Source: Ascidia mentula
Taxonomy: Eukaryota; Chordata; Ascidiacea; Phlebobranchia; Ascidiidae
Direction of reading: 5' to 3'
Assembly: GCA_947561715.1 (NCBI GenBank)
Contig: OX387203.1
Span: forward strand, 2,604,001-2,668,000
DNA: 64,000 nucleotides
Shown: positions 1-10,648 of the stretch, in pieces
Numbering within the stretch: position 1 is the stretch's first letter
Layout: every line of letters begins with the position of its first letter
Position numbers and translations under genes: made by a program
The notes under the pieces: generated by a model
The model's database searches: none
Told to the model about the DNA's origin: nothing
The model's input: the letters and a program-made list of their open reading frames with translations, nothing else

Positions 1-1450
1 AAGTTTTCAATGTTCTTGCAACGCCAATTACACCGGGAATGGAGTAGTTTGCAGTAATGTGGAATTTGTTTTGTTAACTTTGAAAATATATTTTGATTTC
101 TTGTTAGAGCGTACGCTATAGTTATTTAGCTTCTTTTTTGCACAAACAAAGTAAACTCAAAGAGACTTACTTACATGAGCACCCTTAAAAAAGCCTTGGG
201 CATAATTAAACAATGACTAAAATTCACGTCGTAATTTTACTTATACTTGGTTTACTAGGGTGTATTAACCATGTTATTCAACCGCCGTTTTTTTCGGAAA
301 ACTGATTCGACGCCTTCATCTCAAGCTTGTGTTTCTAGCTGCAAATTTATGTGCTGCAATCCCTGGCTTGTGCTTAAACGGAGGAACATGCATTGATACG
401 ACATCCTCTTTCAACTGTTCATGTACAGTTTGGTATACAGGGTCAACTTGTGAAAAAGGTAACTTTTACTTATAGTCACACATTTTACACGCTCAAAACG
501 ACGTTGCTTGCTTGTGTGCTGCACCATTACCTTGATGAAGCCTAGCTGAATATACGCCGGACAATAAAAGTCAAATTAATTGTGCCAGAAGTACAGATTA
601 TTATAATATAAATGAAAATTTGTATTCAATAAACAATGACAAGGTATTATATTTCTCTATAGTTCTGATTAATCACCTTATCACAAAATCGAGCATGACT
701 TGGAATGATTCAAGGTCGTATTGTCAGTCGATCGGAGGAGACTTGGCTGCCTGGGGAATGAGAAATGCAACTATTCGCGAGTAAGAATAATTTTAAGTAA
801 AATTTCTTAATCATAAAAGTTTAAACCGCGTTGCCCGAGATTAAAGGTTGTTGCCCGAAATTAAAGGTTGGAAATTACACGCCATAATATTTCTTTGGAT
901 TGTAAAATAACCATATATCGTGTCCCTTTTTCTGTTTGTGCCTCTGAATGTTGCTGTGTGGTTTACGTTTGAAATACACTACCAATCCTTGATAAAGTCT
1001 TGCTGTGTGGCAGACGAAACGTCGGGAATACAGTACGTTATATTAATGCTAGAAGATCAGTATAATTTAAATAGTGATACGGCTGGCAGCAACAGAAGTA
1101 CAGTAAAATAACTTATTTACCCAATTTACTATTTTTTTAGTCTGAATTTTGATGACAAAAACTTGTTTTCTGATGTTAGATCGACCATAAACAACTTGAT
1201 CCGAAGTCGAGCAGTTCTACCCAATGCGGTCTGGATTGGATTAAACGATATTGCCATGGAGGGAACATGGGTTTACGTTGACGGCGTACCCACAACCAGC
1301 AATAACACGAATTTTGCTCCCGGAGAACCAAACAATTATGGTTATGGTACCAACGCCAACTGCGGTGTACTTTATGCGCATTCTAATTACCAAATGGATG
1401 ATATAAATTGTCTTAGTCAGCAATTGGCGTTGTGTGAACGGGTTCGGTGA
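1..1450 (+). CDS. 3' end of secreted EGF / C-type lectin gene (copy 1, partial)
   Basis: The left edge cuts this gene. Exons seen are 1-53 (tail of a calcium-binding EGF), 339-458 (EGF), 663-780 and 1141-1450 (C-type lectin domain, CTLD), with TGA at 1448-1450. All EGF exons are phase 1-1 and the CTLD exons join in frame. The CTLD shows the WIGL core, EGTWVYVDG, an EPN calcium/sugar motif near 1325 and the closing cysteines (QMDDINC, LALCERV). EPN usually predicts mannose-type, calcium-dependent binding, so an extracellular sugar-binding role is inferred. It is a tandem paralogue of the complete gene at 11132-17851, from which the missing N-terminal LCCL and EGF domains can be guessed but not proven. 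The EGF exon and its upstream intron match repeat unit 4 of the other copy better than its positional counterpart. Confidence 0.85.
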
Positions 1451-2372
1451 TTCGCAACGTCATCCTGGCTCAATGCCACTCTTAAATTATATAGCACAGT
1501 AGGCGTACAAACTAATCGTGTCTATAAAAAACATCATTATCTCGTCGCAATTGATAAAAGACTTGAATCAATTGCAATATGACGGAAGCAGTCATGAGGT
1601 TAATTGGGATTGCAGCAAAGAATTAATGCCATTTTTGGCTACGGCGTCATCAAAGGCCGTGTGGTTGGTGTTGGTAAGGCGTCCCGTTGCATTCTAAACA
1701 TAAAGGTATTTGGTCACAGGATACAACGACTCTCGTTTCTCTTAAATGTGAGAGATTGGTATCCAAAGCATTATAAGCGCGTTTGATATCAATCCTAATG
1801 TTTACTCTTTTTGTGTTTGTTTTTCGAATACTGATGCTGTACAGGCGAAATATACATATTCTGTAAACCAGTATCTTGGATGATTGTGTAATAATTTAGG
1901 TCAGTCCTAGCAATCACTTTTCGCAAAACTTTTAGTGCCACGATTCTGAGACCAATCAAAGTTTGTCAGTGGGAGATATATACATTTCATACAAATATTT
2001 CTACAAAGCAGTATAGAAACTTCAAGATTGCTGTTACGAAATTACTAGACTAGTGGTTGAGGACCCTGGACCATAGAGAATCTAAGGTTTTCGAGATCCG
2101 GGTACAAAACAAGTCCACAGAAAAGATTTTCCATATATATTGGTTTGAAAGTTGTGTTCTGCACGTAAAGTTGTGTTCTGCCCGCAATTCTGTGCATACA
2201 AAAGCTTTGTGGCATTCGTGACTATTTAATCAGCACGATGCTGACTGCAAAATTGCCACAAGCCGGAAATAACGTTTTTTGTTATTTTTTTGCTCGTATT
2301 TCCTTGAAATGCGACGAGGACATTTTGGAACACAGATGAGATTGTGCAAAGCATGTTTTAGTGCGACGACAA
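1451..2372. other. intergenic: lectin 3' flank to SDR copy 1
   Basis: No gene is supported here. The stretch is nearly identical to 17852-18785, including a short conserved open frame at 1604-1786, which is explained by recent duplication rather than coding. It holds the presumed 3' UTR of the lectin gene and the 5' flank of the SDR copy. Confidence 0.6.
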
Positions 2373-3819
2373 ATGTTGACAAAACGTTGCTTGACCGTTT
2401 TTTGGTTTGTTGTCTGTTTTTACTTTTGGAGGAGACGGGTAAAACGGGGTGTTGTGTTCAAAAGCGTCAAAAGACTTGATGGGAAAACCGTTCTCATTAC
2501 AGGTGGGTCGAATATCAGGCAAAAAGCATGGAAATTGGCATGCATACATGCATAGGATAAAAAATTAAATCAGCGTTACCCAAATCAGTGTTATAACTTC
2601 TGTTTTACCAAACTAGACGTAGATTACTGCTTGTGGCATGCAGAGGTAGCAAGAAATACAAATGGCTTAGAGGCTTAATACAGTGGCCATTAAATATAAT
2701 CAAAATCCCAAGGATTCGCAGACGAAGTTTAAAGACGTGGTTTTTAGGTGTTGTTGTGGATTACGTCATCAACCTTCACAAGCACATTCGCAACCCTTTG
2801 TGACAAATAGGCGATAACCTTTATGGTTTTATCGGTGCCCATGCCATTCTATTTGTTTTGTGTGTTATTCATCAGCGTGGTTGCGTTTTGTGCAAAATAC
2901 TTTGATTTATCGTTTAGTCGCAGATACAGCGCTGTTTTTCAATTAAAATTTTTGCCTTTAGGAGGAAATGTTGGAATAGGAAAAGCAACTGCCATCGAAT
3001 TCGCCAAACGTGGAGCGAGGGTGGTCATCGCTTCAAGAAACGTTCAAAAATCAGAAACAGCAAAACGGGAAATAGTTAAATTGTCGGGAAACAGAAACGT
3101 AAATATGTAGTCTGCGTCTTTAAAGCAGGTTATAAATATTTTTATCTTGATTGATTGATGGTTTTGGGAATCATTTCTGATACAGTCGCTGTGACAATCA
3201 ATTAATTAGAACTCTTTTATATAATCTATCACAAGCTGCATGAAAACGTTTATTTCCGCAAGGTTAAATCAGTCAGCATTCTTTACCAAAAATTAGGTTA
3301 TAATTATTCTTTGATATTTAACTACAAAAAAATAGAGATTGATATGATTTTAGACTCAACTGATATCAATTGCAATGGTTATTGTCCACAAGAATATGAA
3401 AGGGATTTGCTTTGCACGAAAATATTCATATTTTTTTCGCAAAGAAGAAAAATGTATTTAACTTTGTGTGTTCAGGTCAGTGTCATGCATTTGGATTTAG
3501 AAGATTTTGCATCAATATCTTCGTTTGTTGAGAAATTCAACCAAAATGAGACGACTCTACATTTTCTCATCAACAACGCCGGTATTACTATGGCTTGCAT
3601 GCAACACCTACCTATTATAATCCAAGCCCATGGCATTAACCTATATGTAATGACAGGGGTACTGGGTATACATGGACTTACACAATACGGATACCACCGA
3701 GTTTTTGCGATAAACCATTTCGGCCCATTTTTATTGACCAACTTACTGATGGCAAAACTAAGGAAGCAATCAGAAACGTCACCAGTGCGAGTCATTAACA
3801 TTGCGTCTATGGTGTATTG
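2373..3819 (+). pseudogene. 3'-truncated retinol dehydrogenase-like SDR (copy 1)
   Basis: Exons 1-3 of a short-chain dehydrogenase are present at 2373-2502, 2962-3098 and 3476-3819, with the same phases as copy 2 (18786-21802). They encode an N-terminal membrane anchor, the TGGNVGIG cofactor loop (split by intron 1) and the NNAG motif. Homology to copy 2 stops near 3978, about 160 bases into intron 3. Exons 4-6, which hold the catalytic YxxxK and the C-terminus, are not found before the transposon at 4870. The three exons carry no stop or frameshift, so the truncation is recent. It is called a pseudogene because a dehydrogenase cannot work without YxxxK. An alternative is a chimeric transcript or a misassembly of two haplotypes. 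Confidence 0.8.
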
Positions 3820-3978
3820 GTGAGCCCTAATTATTCTCTTTGTACCAGATGTATGAGGTAGATACTGAAACCATCTCACGGACGATTGGATGGAGATTTC
3901 CCCGGTTCATGCGTCGCATAATTAAACTAGCGTTTCAGACATGTTTGTTGGAAATATCATTCTTTCCGGACTAAAATA

Positions 3979-4869
3979 GGCCATTGAGCTGCAACAATTT
4001 CCTCCTTAACGATGAAATATTCCATTGCTGTAATACAATGGCCAGGAGGAAAATTCAGAACTTGTTTGAATAGAATCACGTTCCATATTGCAAAATCCGA
4101 CAATAACTATTTGTGAACTTCTGGTAGAGACGATTAATTTGAGCAGTATAAGGTCTGCAGTTTTAGTTATTATCACAAAATCAAATCGAATCATATTTCA
4201 GTCCATTACACTTTCAATCGTCGGGTAATCTATACCAGCATTTAACTATAAGCAGTTCTACGACATTTCCCAAAATTTGTTGTATTCTGCGATGCCCATG
4301 CGTTGACCAGAAAAGTTACTCCACATCGCTGTTCGACAACTTTTAAATCTTTCGCGGTTTATTGAAAGACATACATTTCAAGTCTGCTGTAGTCTATAGC
4401 CGTGCAAGTGGGATACAGCCAAGAAAGGCCTAATAAACATAGCCTAATCATATGTGTAAGATTCGAAACAGCATTACAACGTATTTCTTACTTCATAAAG
4501 CACTGCAAGTATTACATTTTTCCGCGTATGTTTCGCTACACTATACATGAGTTGCTGGAAACGTTTATTGGCGCCACAGTGTCAGAACAACTCCAACCAG
4601 CTTAAGTTTGTGAATTTGATTATTGTTTATTTTAGTGCCAAATAAAGCAATGTTATCAGCTCGCGGACTTAAAATTAGCAAAATTTGACTGTCTAATTTA
4701 TATCCCCAAACTCGTATCCCAACAATGCACGATTCCAAGCGACGTTGATTAAATTTGAGTTAATCACGTTGTATACTGAGATCACTGTCAATATTTGTTG
4801 TCCGTATTCGGATTCGGTCTAGCTAGTATTGAAATACGATTTGTTCGGCTGAATCTGATAAATCGGATG
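3979..4869. other. unassigned sequence between truncated SDR copy and transposon
   Basis: AT-rich sequence with no recognisable exon or RNA. The duplication breakpoint lies at about 3978. The bases just before 4870 are the insertion site of the CACTA-like element. Confidence 0.5.
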
Positions 4870-4885
4870 CACTGTTAAAAATTTT
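4870..4885 (+). repeat. left terminal inverted repeat of CACTA-like element
   Basis: CACTGTTAAAAATTTT is the exact reverse complement of 10631-10646. Downstream to about 4985 lie several TTTTACG/CGTAAA subterminal motifs, likely transposase binding sites. Confidence 0.9.
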
Positions 4886-5492
4886 CGTAAATTTTACCGC
4901 TTTCGACGCCGTAAAATTTTACGAAACATATTTGTAAAACATTTTACAGCATATAACCAGTGAATTATATTATATTTTACGGGAGATTCTCGTATTGTTT
5001 ATAGCAGTCTGCTAAAGTATATTTCATCCAATTCATTGTTGTTTTGGCAGACAGATTCATTTTTTTACTGTTTTAAATACTTCCGGTCAGATTCAAACTG
5101 TCCGATCCGAACAAGAAAATAATTACACCTGGTCAAACTTTTTTGCTTTTATGGCGATATTGTTGAAAATAATTGGATATTTCTCTTTTTTAATGGAGAC
5201 AATACTGCTAATGTAGTCAGTACTGTTAGCACGGTGCGTTTTTAGTTATCCTAGCACTTTGACTCATCCGTCAAATGTTTCTATGTGCCGTATGACGTAA
5301 TTATAGGTGAGGGGTCAATGTAAGCTTCGGCGGGAAAGACTTGGCGTGGTCTTCTGGTTTTGTTTTCCGATGGTTGGAAGTTGTTGGTGAGTAGCACTAA
5401 TTGTACTTCGTAATGTAATTTATAAATAAATGTTTTGTAACAGATTACAGCTACTGTTAAGTTTCTTAGAATTTTTGCTGGTTAAAAAAGGA

Positions 5493-7529
5493 ATGGTCAT
5501 GGTTTCAAACTTTACATGTAGCTTGGAATTTTGCCAAAAAGTACTTCTTACTGGGGAAGATGTAGTTAAGCATGCAAAACAACACATTCGTCAGGGATAT
5601 GATGTGATTTGCCCTATGGATGGCTGTGAAAATATTTTTTGTGTTGTAAATTCATTTTCTTCTCACCTATTTCGCTGTCATGCGTACAGTGCAAAAAATT
5701 CCAAGACCCGTGTTGTTGAAACAAGTCATTGTCAGGAATCGTTTTCTACCGAACCTGTTCATACAGACGCAGAAAGTTCACAAATTGTGGATGCTGACAT
5801 AACTAAAGAATGTGTACTTTTTTATTTTTTGCTCCAGTACAAGTACTTGGTAACAGTAAGCACTGTTCAGGGAATAGTTGATCATTTAAGTAAACTTCTA
5901 TTCCAGCATTCATCTGAAATTCACACTTCTCTTGAATCCATACTTATCAATCAAGGAATAGAGCTGGATATTATATCTAAGATTCTAAGTGATTTAAAAA
6001 CCAAAGATGTAATAGTGAATAGTTTTGAAACTGTTCTTCATTCATCATACAGCAGGGAAGAGTACTTTAAAAAACAATTCAACTATGTGTCTCCAATACA
6101 ATATATTCTTGGACAGTCAGGCAGCACTTTTCACTACATCCCAATTCTACAAACTATTAAATCCATGTTTAAAGATTCACTGGTTAAGCATCAGTTTTTA
6201 AACCCTATCAATCACACAACTGGTATAACTGACTTTGCAGATGGCTTGGTATTTAAATCTAATCATTTGTTTCAACAAGAAAAACACTGTATAAAAATCA
6301 TACTGTATCAAGATGCATTTGAAATTGTAAATCCGCTTGGCTCTGCAAAGAAAAAGCACAAAATTTTAGCAGTTTATTACACGCTTGCAAATTTCTATCC
6401 CTGGAACAGATCAAAGGTTGATTCATTTCAGCTAGTCCAACTGTGCAAAGACAAAGATGCAACTGAAAGTAACAAAGACAGTTTGTTTCGTCCACTGATA
6501 GATGATCTAAAATTGTTAGAGAATGAAGGCATTGATATTGGTGTTGGTTTTACTGTTCGTGGAAGTGTCTTGATGATTTGTGGTGATAATCTTGGAAGTC
6601 ATTGGTTAGGGGGTTTCACAACAAATTTTAGCACATCTTCCAACTTCTGTCGCTACTGTAGTTTAACTAGATCCGAATTTAAGGAAAACTGTACAATGAA
6701 GAAAAACATGCTGACAAAGCTTGACTATAACTCTCACTTATTCCATGATGGTTCCGTGAAAGGAAGTATTTTTAATGAGTTGCAATTTTTTCATGTGTGT
6801 AACCCTGGATTGCCACCTTGTACTGCCCACGACATATTTGAAGGTGTGGTTGCATTTGATATGATGTTGTACATTTCTTACTTGGTAAAAAACAGGTGGT
6901 TTACGTGGGAAATTGTCAATGGTAGGATTGAAGAATTTTCGTACACACCTTCAGATGCCCTTTCCAAACCGCCTAAATTAAACCCAACATCCAAAAGGCT
7001 CTCAGGAAATGCATCACAAAATTGGTGTACTTTGAGGCTTTTTCCACTATTTATTTTAGATAAAATTCAGAACACAGAAGATGATGTTTGGAAACTGTTG
7101 CTCTGTTTGAGAAGCATTGTTGAGTTTATCTCCAGTACTTCACACAATGAAGATTCTGTTTGCTATTTAAATTTCTTGGTTTCACAGTATTTGGAAAACA
7201 GAACTACTCTATTTCCAAACATACCACTTCGTCCGAAGCATCATTATATGCTTCATTATTCATGGGCTATATTGCAGTTTGGCCCATTGGTGTATTATTC
7301 AACTTTGAGGTTTGAAAGCAAGCATTCATATTTCAAACGAATAATACGACACTCTAAAAATTTTAAAAATGTTTGTTACTCATTATCACACAGCCACCAG
7401 TTGCTTCAATCATGCTTACTTGAATGTGGTTATTTTGGTCCTGAGGTTGAAATTGTGTGTGGAAATGTATCATATCCACAGGAAATAATTGATGCTGTAA
7501 AGAATTTTGGAGTTGATGCTCTAAACTAA
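5493..7529 (+). CDS. CACTA-type transposase with N-terminal C2H2-like zinc fingers
   Basis: One uninterrupted frame. The ATG at 5493 (678 aa) is preferred because the first zinc-binding cysteine follows closely; the frame itself is open upstream to 5430. Residues 1-65 hold two C2H2-like fingers (FTCSLEFC...H...H and CPMDGC...HLFRCH). The middle has YQDAFEIVNPLGS and, about 100 residues later, ICGDNLGSHWLGG followed by CRYC. This D...D plus knuckle layout resembles the Transposase_21 core of CACTA elements. Next come PCTAHDIFEG and, near the C-terminus, the block RPKHHYMLHY...RFESKHSYFKR that marks a transposon-derived family in fish and invertebrates. The product would bind the element ends and catalyse cut-and-paste transposition in the nucleus. 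Catalytic residues are inferred, not aligned by tool. The frame is intact, suggesting recent mobility. Confidence 0.8.
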   Translation: MVMVSNFTCSLEFCQKVLLTGEDVVKHAKQHIRQGYDVICPMDGCENIFCVVNSFSSHLFRCHAYSAKNSKTRVVETSHCQESFSTEPVHTDAESSQIVDADITKECVLFYFLLQYKYLVTVSTVQGIVDHLSKLLFQHSSEIHTSLESILINQGIELDIISKILSDLKTKDVIVNSFETVLHSSYSREEYFKKQFNYVSPIQYILGQSGSTFHYIPILQTIKSMFKDSLVKHQFLNPINHTTGITDFADGLVFKSNHLFQQEKHCIKIILYQDAFEIVNPLGSAKKKHKILAVYYTLANFYPWNRSKVDSFQLVQLCKDKDATESNKDSLFRPLIDDLKLLENEGIDIGVGFTVRGSVLMICGDNLGSHWLGGFTTNFSTSSNFCRYCSLTRSEFKENCTMKKNMLTKLDYNSHLFHDGSVKGSIFNELQFFHVCNPGLPPCTAHDIFEGVVAFDMMLYISYLVKNRWFTWEIVNGRIEEFSYTPSDALSKPPKLNPTSKRLSGNASQNWCTLRLFPLFILDKIQNTEDDVWKLLLCLRSIVEFISSTSHNEDSVCYLNFLVSQYLENRTTLFPNIPLRPKHHYMLHYSWAILQFGPLVYYSTLRFESKHSYFKRIIRHSKNFKNVCYSLSHSHQLLQSCLLECGYFGPEVEIVCGNVSYPQEIIDAVKNFGVDALN

Positions 7530-7900
7530 AGTGTGTATTCGTGAAATTGGCGAAATTTAATTGCACACTGTTCCAAATCAATATGTATGTAATAATTTCT
7601 AAAGTCAACCTTGACCTGCAATTGGGTCTTTTGATTGGTTTATTCATTCATGAAGGCAGTTTACATTGCATTGTCCGCAAACACCTGGCATGTTGTTATC
7701 CTCACTATGGTGTTTATACTATTTCACCCCAGCTCTCTGAAATATGTTGTGTGTCTGTACACACACTGCCTTCACATGCTCCATTCTTTATTTATAATGT
7801 TAATGGTGCTAAAATGTTTGCGCTGAAACAATCTGTACTTTAAGTGAAATTGTTTTGCAATAGCATCCAAAAAAATTTCGTACTTTTTATAGGTGACAAA

Positions 7901-9890
7901 ATGAATGCTAACTTACTGAGAATTTTACCCGAATTGTCAAGTAATGACACACACTTACAAAACTGCTCCTCACTTTTGGAGAGTCTTGGAGTGTTGACAT
8001 TGAAAGACTTGGAACATGTAGAAACGAGTGATTTACTTGGAATTTTTAATTTAGTCCAGGCCCGCAAACTTTTGAAAGCTGCTAAATTTGATACAGGTTG
8101 GTAAGTTAGAAGTTGGTGCATATAGATTTGCTGGTAATAATTTTATTGTTATAGATTCTATATCTGGTTCTTCGACGGAGCCCTGTTCCTCACAAAGTTC
8201 AAATGATGATTTAAACACATCACAGTGGATGTATAGTTTCAAAATTCCATGGAATAAATGCTCTCCGAAACTCATGGACATTTTGGAAAGTGGAAAGAGA
8301 CCCCCAATTTATTTAAGCAAAGAGATTGTCCATGCAACAGTTGAAGATGTTATGAAGGTTATATTTAGTTATAATAGTAGATATGTGCAAAAAACTACCA
8401 ACAGTTTTAACTCAGTTTAGCTTTTGTTGTAGTGTCGAGTTTGGATTTATATTAGTTTAATTATAAGTTGTTACTGTATAATTGAAGCAAAATGAAAGGT
8501 TTTTTATTCAGATAACCAAGACTCCAGGCAGGAGAAACCTCGAAAGAATCGCGATTGCGATAGTTGAGAAATATCCAGATTCTTTTAGGGATCTGATTGA
8601 TGGCATCCCTATTGGGAGTGGCCACAACACCCTAACGAATCAGCTCTACTATAGGTTTGAAAATGAAAGTAGAAAGTTTAAAAAGCTTCAATGTACTGGA
8701 AACAGGACAGTACCACAAAGTGGGAAGCGTTTGCAGCCATATGGAGTGGTAAATTGGAAGCCCGATGTAGATGTATCCGATACAACTGCCAAAACATGGC
8801 TTTTAAATGAATTTAAAAAAGTTGACAAAGATATTGAACAAGTTGGCAGGTTAATGAAAAGTACTTTTGGTCAACAAAGGAAGAGTATAAACGATGGTAA
8901 CACAATTAAAACAGTTATGGAGGATTGGCCATTTTTAAGCAAACCCCAATATCTTTTGCAACATTATGATCAGCTAATGCAGACTCATGACACCTTTAAA
9001 CGACTTCCGACAGATGTGAGGAAACGAAGTCAGCAAATATACAAGTAATTTCCAGCAGACTTTTTTATCCTTTAACCAGTCTATTCAGTGCATCTTTTGT
9101 AGGGCACTGAAGTTTTCTTCAAAACTTCCAATAAAAGCAGTGTATAAACACATTAAAGATCAATGTGTTCAATTAGAGGAAAAAAATCCTAAAACAATAG
9201 AAGTTTTGGCATTGCTGACAGCCTATTTCAACGAGGAACAACATGCATTAATTAAATGCTTCATGGTATTTATAATTAAAACATTTGAAACTTGTTTATG
9301 GTTCAGATAAAATAATTGACCATGTCAAGTTCAAATTGAATTGTACCTGGACAAATTTAGTTTTATGTAACATGTGAAGTACAAACTTACTTTATTGCTT
9401 ACATGTATATAATGCAATTTTGTATCTAGGATGAATTTATGATGGACGACATTTTGGGAGAAATTCCACCCACACCATTTTTGATCATATTTGGTATGTA
9501 AGCCAATTCCAAGTTTACTTTCTTTTGTTATGAGATTTGATTTTACAGGTAGCTCTCCGTCCTCCAGCAAAAAGATATGTGTTGCAGCCGAAAAAAATAT
9601 TGTATGCTCGACAGAAAACTTTTTTGTGGCCTTGGTCTGCCTTTTTGCAACATACTATGTGTTTAATATAAGTTATCCCAAGTATGGTGAACTCACTATG
9701 GAGTTCTTACAAAGGTATGATACTTAAAATCATTTAGTCTGAAGTTTGTGACAAATTTTGTTGATCATGTAGATTTATCTTCAAGATTAATGCACCTGGT
9801 GCAAAATCCACCAAAAAAAGGAGGTTTTCAGGAGTTAATTCCAAGATTTTAAAGCTTGCAAAGCTTCTGGGAAATGACACTGAAGCATAA
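7901..9890 (+). CDS. SAM-domain accessory protein of the transposon (SAMD3-like)
   Basis: Seven exons join in frame: 7901-8096, 8155-8357, 8512-9044, 9103-9265, 9430-9493, 9549-9714 and 9773-9890, giving 480 aa. Exon 1 encodes a sterile alpha motif (SLLESLGVLTLKDLEHVETS, then DLLGIFNLVQARKLL). Exon 2 has the IPWNKCSPKLMDIL...GKRPP block. Exon 3 starts ITKTPGRRNLERIAIAIVEK and contains IGSGHNTLTNQLYYRFEN. These blocks recall fish proteins annotated as sterile alpha motif domain-containing protein 3-like, which often accompany similar transposases. The gene lies wholly inside the terminal repeats, downstream of the transposase on the same strand. A role as DNA-binding or assembly partner of the transposase is inference only. 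The start is the first ATG before the SAM fold; an upstream non-coding exon is possible. Confidence 0.75.
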
Positions 9891-9913
9891 TTATCTGTAA
9901 AATTGTGTGATTA

Positions 9914-10420
9914 TTTCGTTCGCTGTGGCACCCGTTGTTGAAATGTGTTTCGTTCGCTGTGGCACGGGTTGTTGGTATGTATTTCGTTCGCTGTGGCACG
10001 GGTTGTTGGTATGTATTTCGTTCGCTGGTGGCACGGGTTGTTGGTATGTATTTCGTTCGCTGTGGCACGGGTTGTTGGTATGTATTTCGTTCGCTGTGGC
10101 ACGGGTTGTTGGTATGTATTTCGTTCGCTGTGGCACGGGTTGTTTGTATGTACTTCGTTCGCTGTGGCACGGGTTGTTGGTATGTATTTCGTTCGCTGTG
10201 GCACGGGTTGTTGGTATGTATTTCGTTCGCTGGTGGCACGGGTTGTTGGTATGTATTTCGTTCGCTGTGGCACCGGTGGTTGGTATGTATTTCTTTCGCT
10301 GTGGCACGGGTTGTTGGTATGTATTTCGTTCGCTGTGGCACCGGTGGTTGGTATGTATTTCTTTCGCTGTGGCACGGGTGGTTGGTATGTATTTCGTTCG
10401 CTGTGGCATTGGTGGTTGTG
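9914..10420. repeat. 34-bp minisatellite (about 15 units) inside the transposon
   Basis: About fifteen units of a 34-bp repeat (core TTCGTTCGCTGTGGCACGGG, then TTGTTGGTATGTAT). Some units are 35 bp (CTGGTGGCAC) and the last few diverge (CCGGTGG, CTTTCGC). It begins about 20 bases after the stop of the SAM-domain gene. No unit contains a stop codon in any frame of either strand, which produces six overlapping open frames of about 160-190 codons. These are a by-product of the repeat, not supported genes. Confidence 0.95.
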
Positions 10421-10630
10421 ATGTTGAAACACCAAAATATACTTATGAATCCACAGTAAAGTTGGTACTATAACTTGAAATTTTACGGAGGTATAGATAG
10501 TAAAATGTAGGCAAGTTTTGATAGTATGATTTGGTAAATTACCCCAAAAAACATTGTAACATATACATACATTTTGCCGTAAAATTTACGGGACGGGTTC
10601 GTCTTTTTACTGACAGTAGTATTTACTGCA

Positions 10631-10646
10631 AAAATTTTTAACAGTG
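10631..10646 (-). repeat. right terminal inverted repeat of CACTA-like element
   Basis: AAAATTTTTAACAGTG matches the left end in inverse orientation without mismatch. Upstream (10480-10600) are further TTTTACG-type motifs, including CCGTAAAATTTACGG. Confidence 0.9.
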
Positions 10647-10648
10647 TG

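Larger units (their letters stand above)
1..3978 (+). repeat. segmental duplication, left copy
   Basis: Collinear with about 16313-20398. Offset rises from about 16.31 kb at the EGF exons through 16.40 kb at the lectin exon to 16.416 kb at SDR exon 3, through small indels. Similarity is highest across the SDR part. It ends abruptly near 3978. Confidence 0.92.
4870..10646 (+). mobile_element. CACTA/EnSpm-like two-gene DNA transposon
   Basis: The ends are perfect 16-bp terminal inverted repeats beginning CACTGTT (4870-4885 and 10631-10646). They are flanked by a 2-bp TG at 4868-4869 and 10647-10648, the probable target duplication. Subterminal regions carry many copies of the TTTTACG/CGTAAAA motif on both sides, as CACTA elements do. 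Inside are an intact transposase-like gene (5493-7529), an intact multi-exon SAM-domain gene (7901-9890) and a 34-bp minisatellite (9914-10420). Both genes are free of stops and frameshifts, so the copy is young and may be active. The superfamily is inferred from termini plus transposase motifs; Chapaev-like elements of the same supergroup are an alternative. Confidence 0.85.

Noticed and set aside
920..1111. 63-codon frame conserved at 17321-17512
   Set aside because: Lies within the intron between the two CTLD exons. Conservation equals that of the surrounding duplicated intron, and the exons join in frame without it.
1604..1786. 60-codon frame conserved at 18015-18209
   Set aside because: Intergenic, no domain, and conserved only at the level of the duplication background.
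2373..3819. Functional second SDR gene
   Set aside because: Exons 4-6 with the catalytic YxxxK are missing before the transposon; homology ends near 3978.
3472..3879. Minus-strand 135-codon frame, and its twin at 19888-20295
   Set aside because: Antisense shadow of SDR exon 3; preserved in both copies only because the region was duplicated recently.
9835..10473. Six overlapping long open frames on both strands
   Set aside because: They are a by-product of the 34-bp minisatellite, which has no stop in any frame. No family signal, no splice support.
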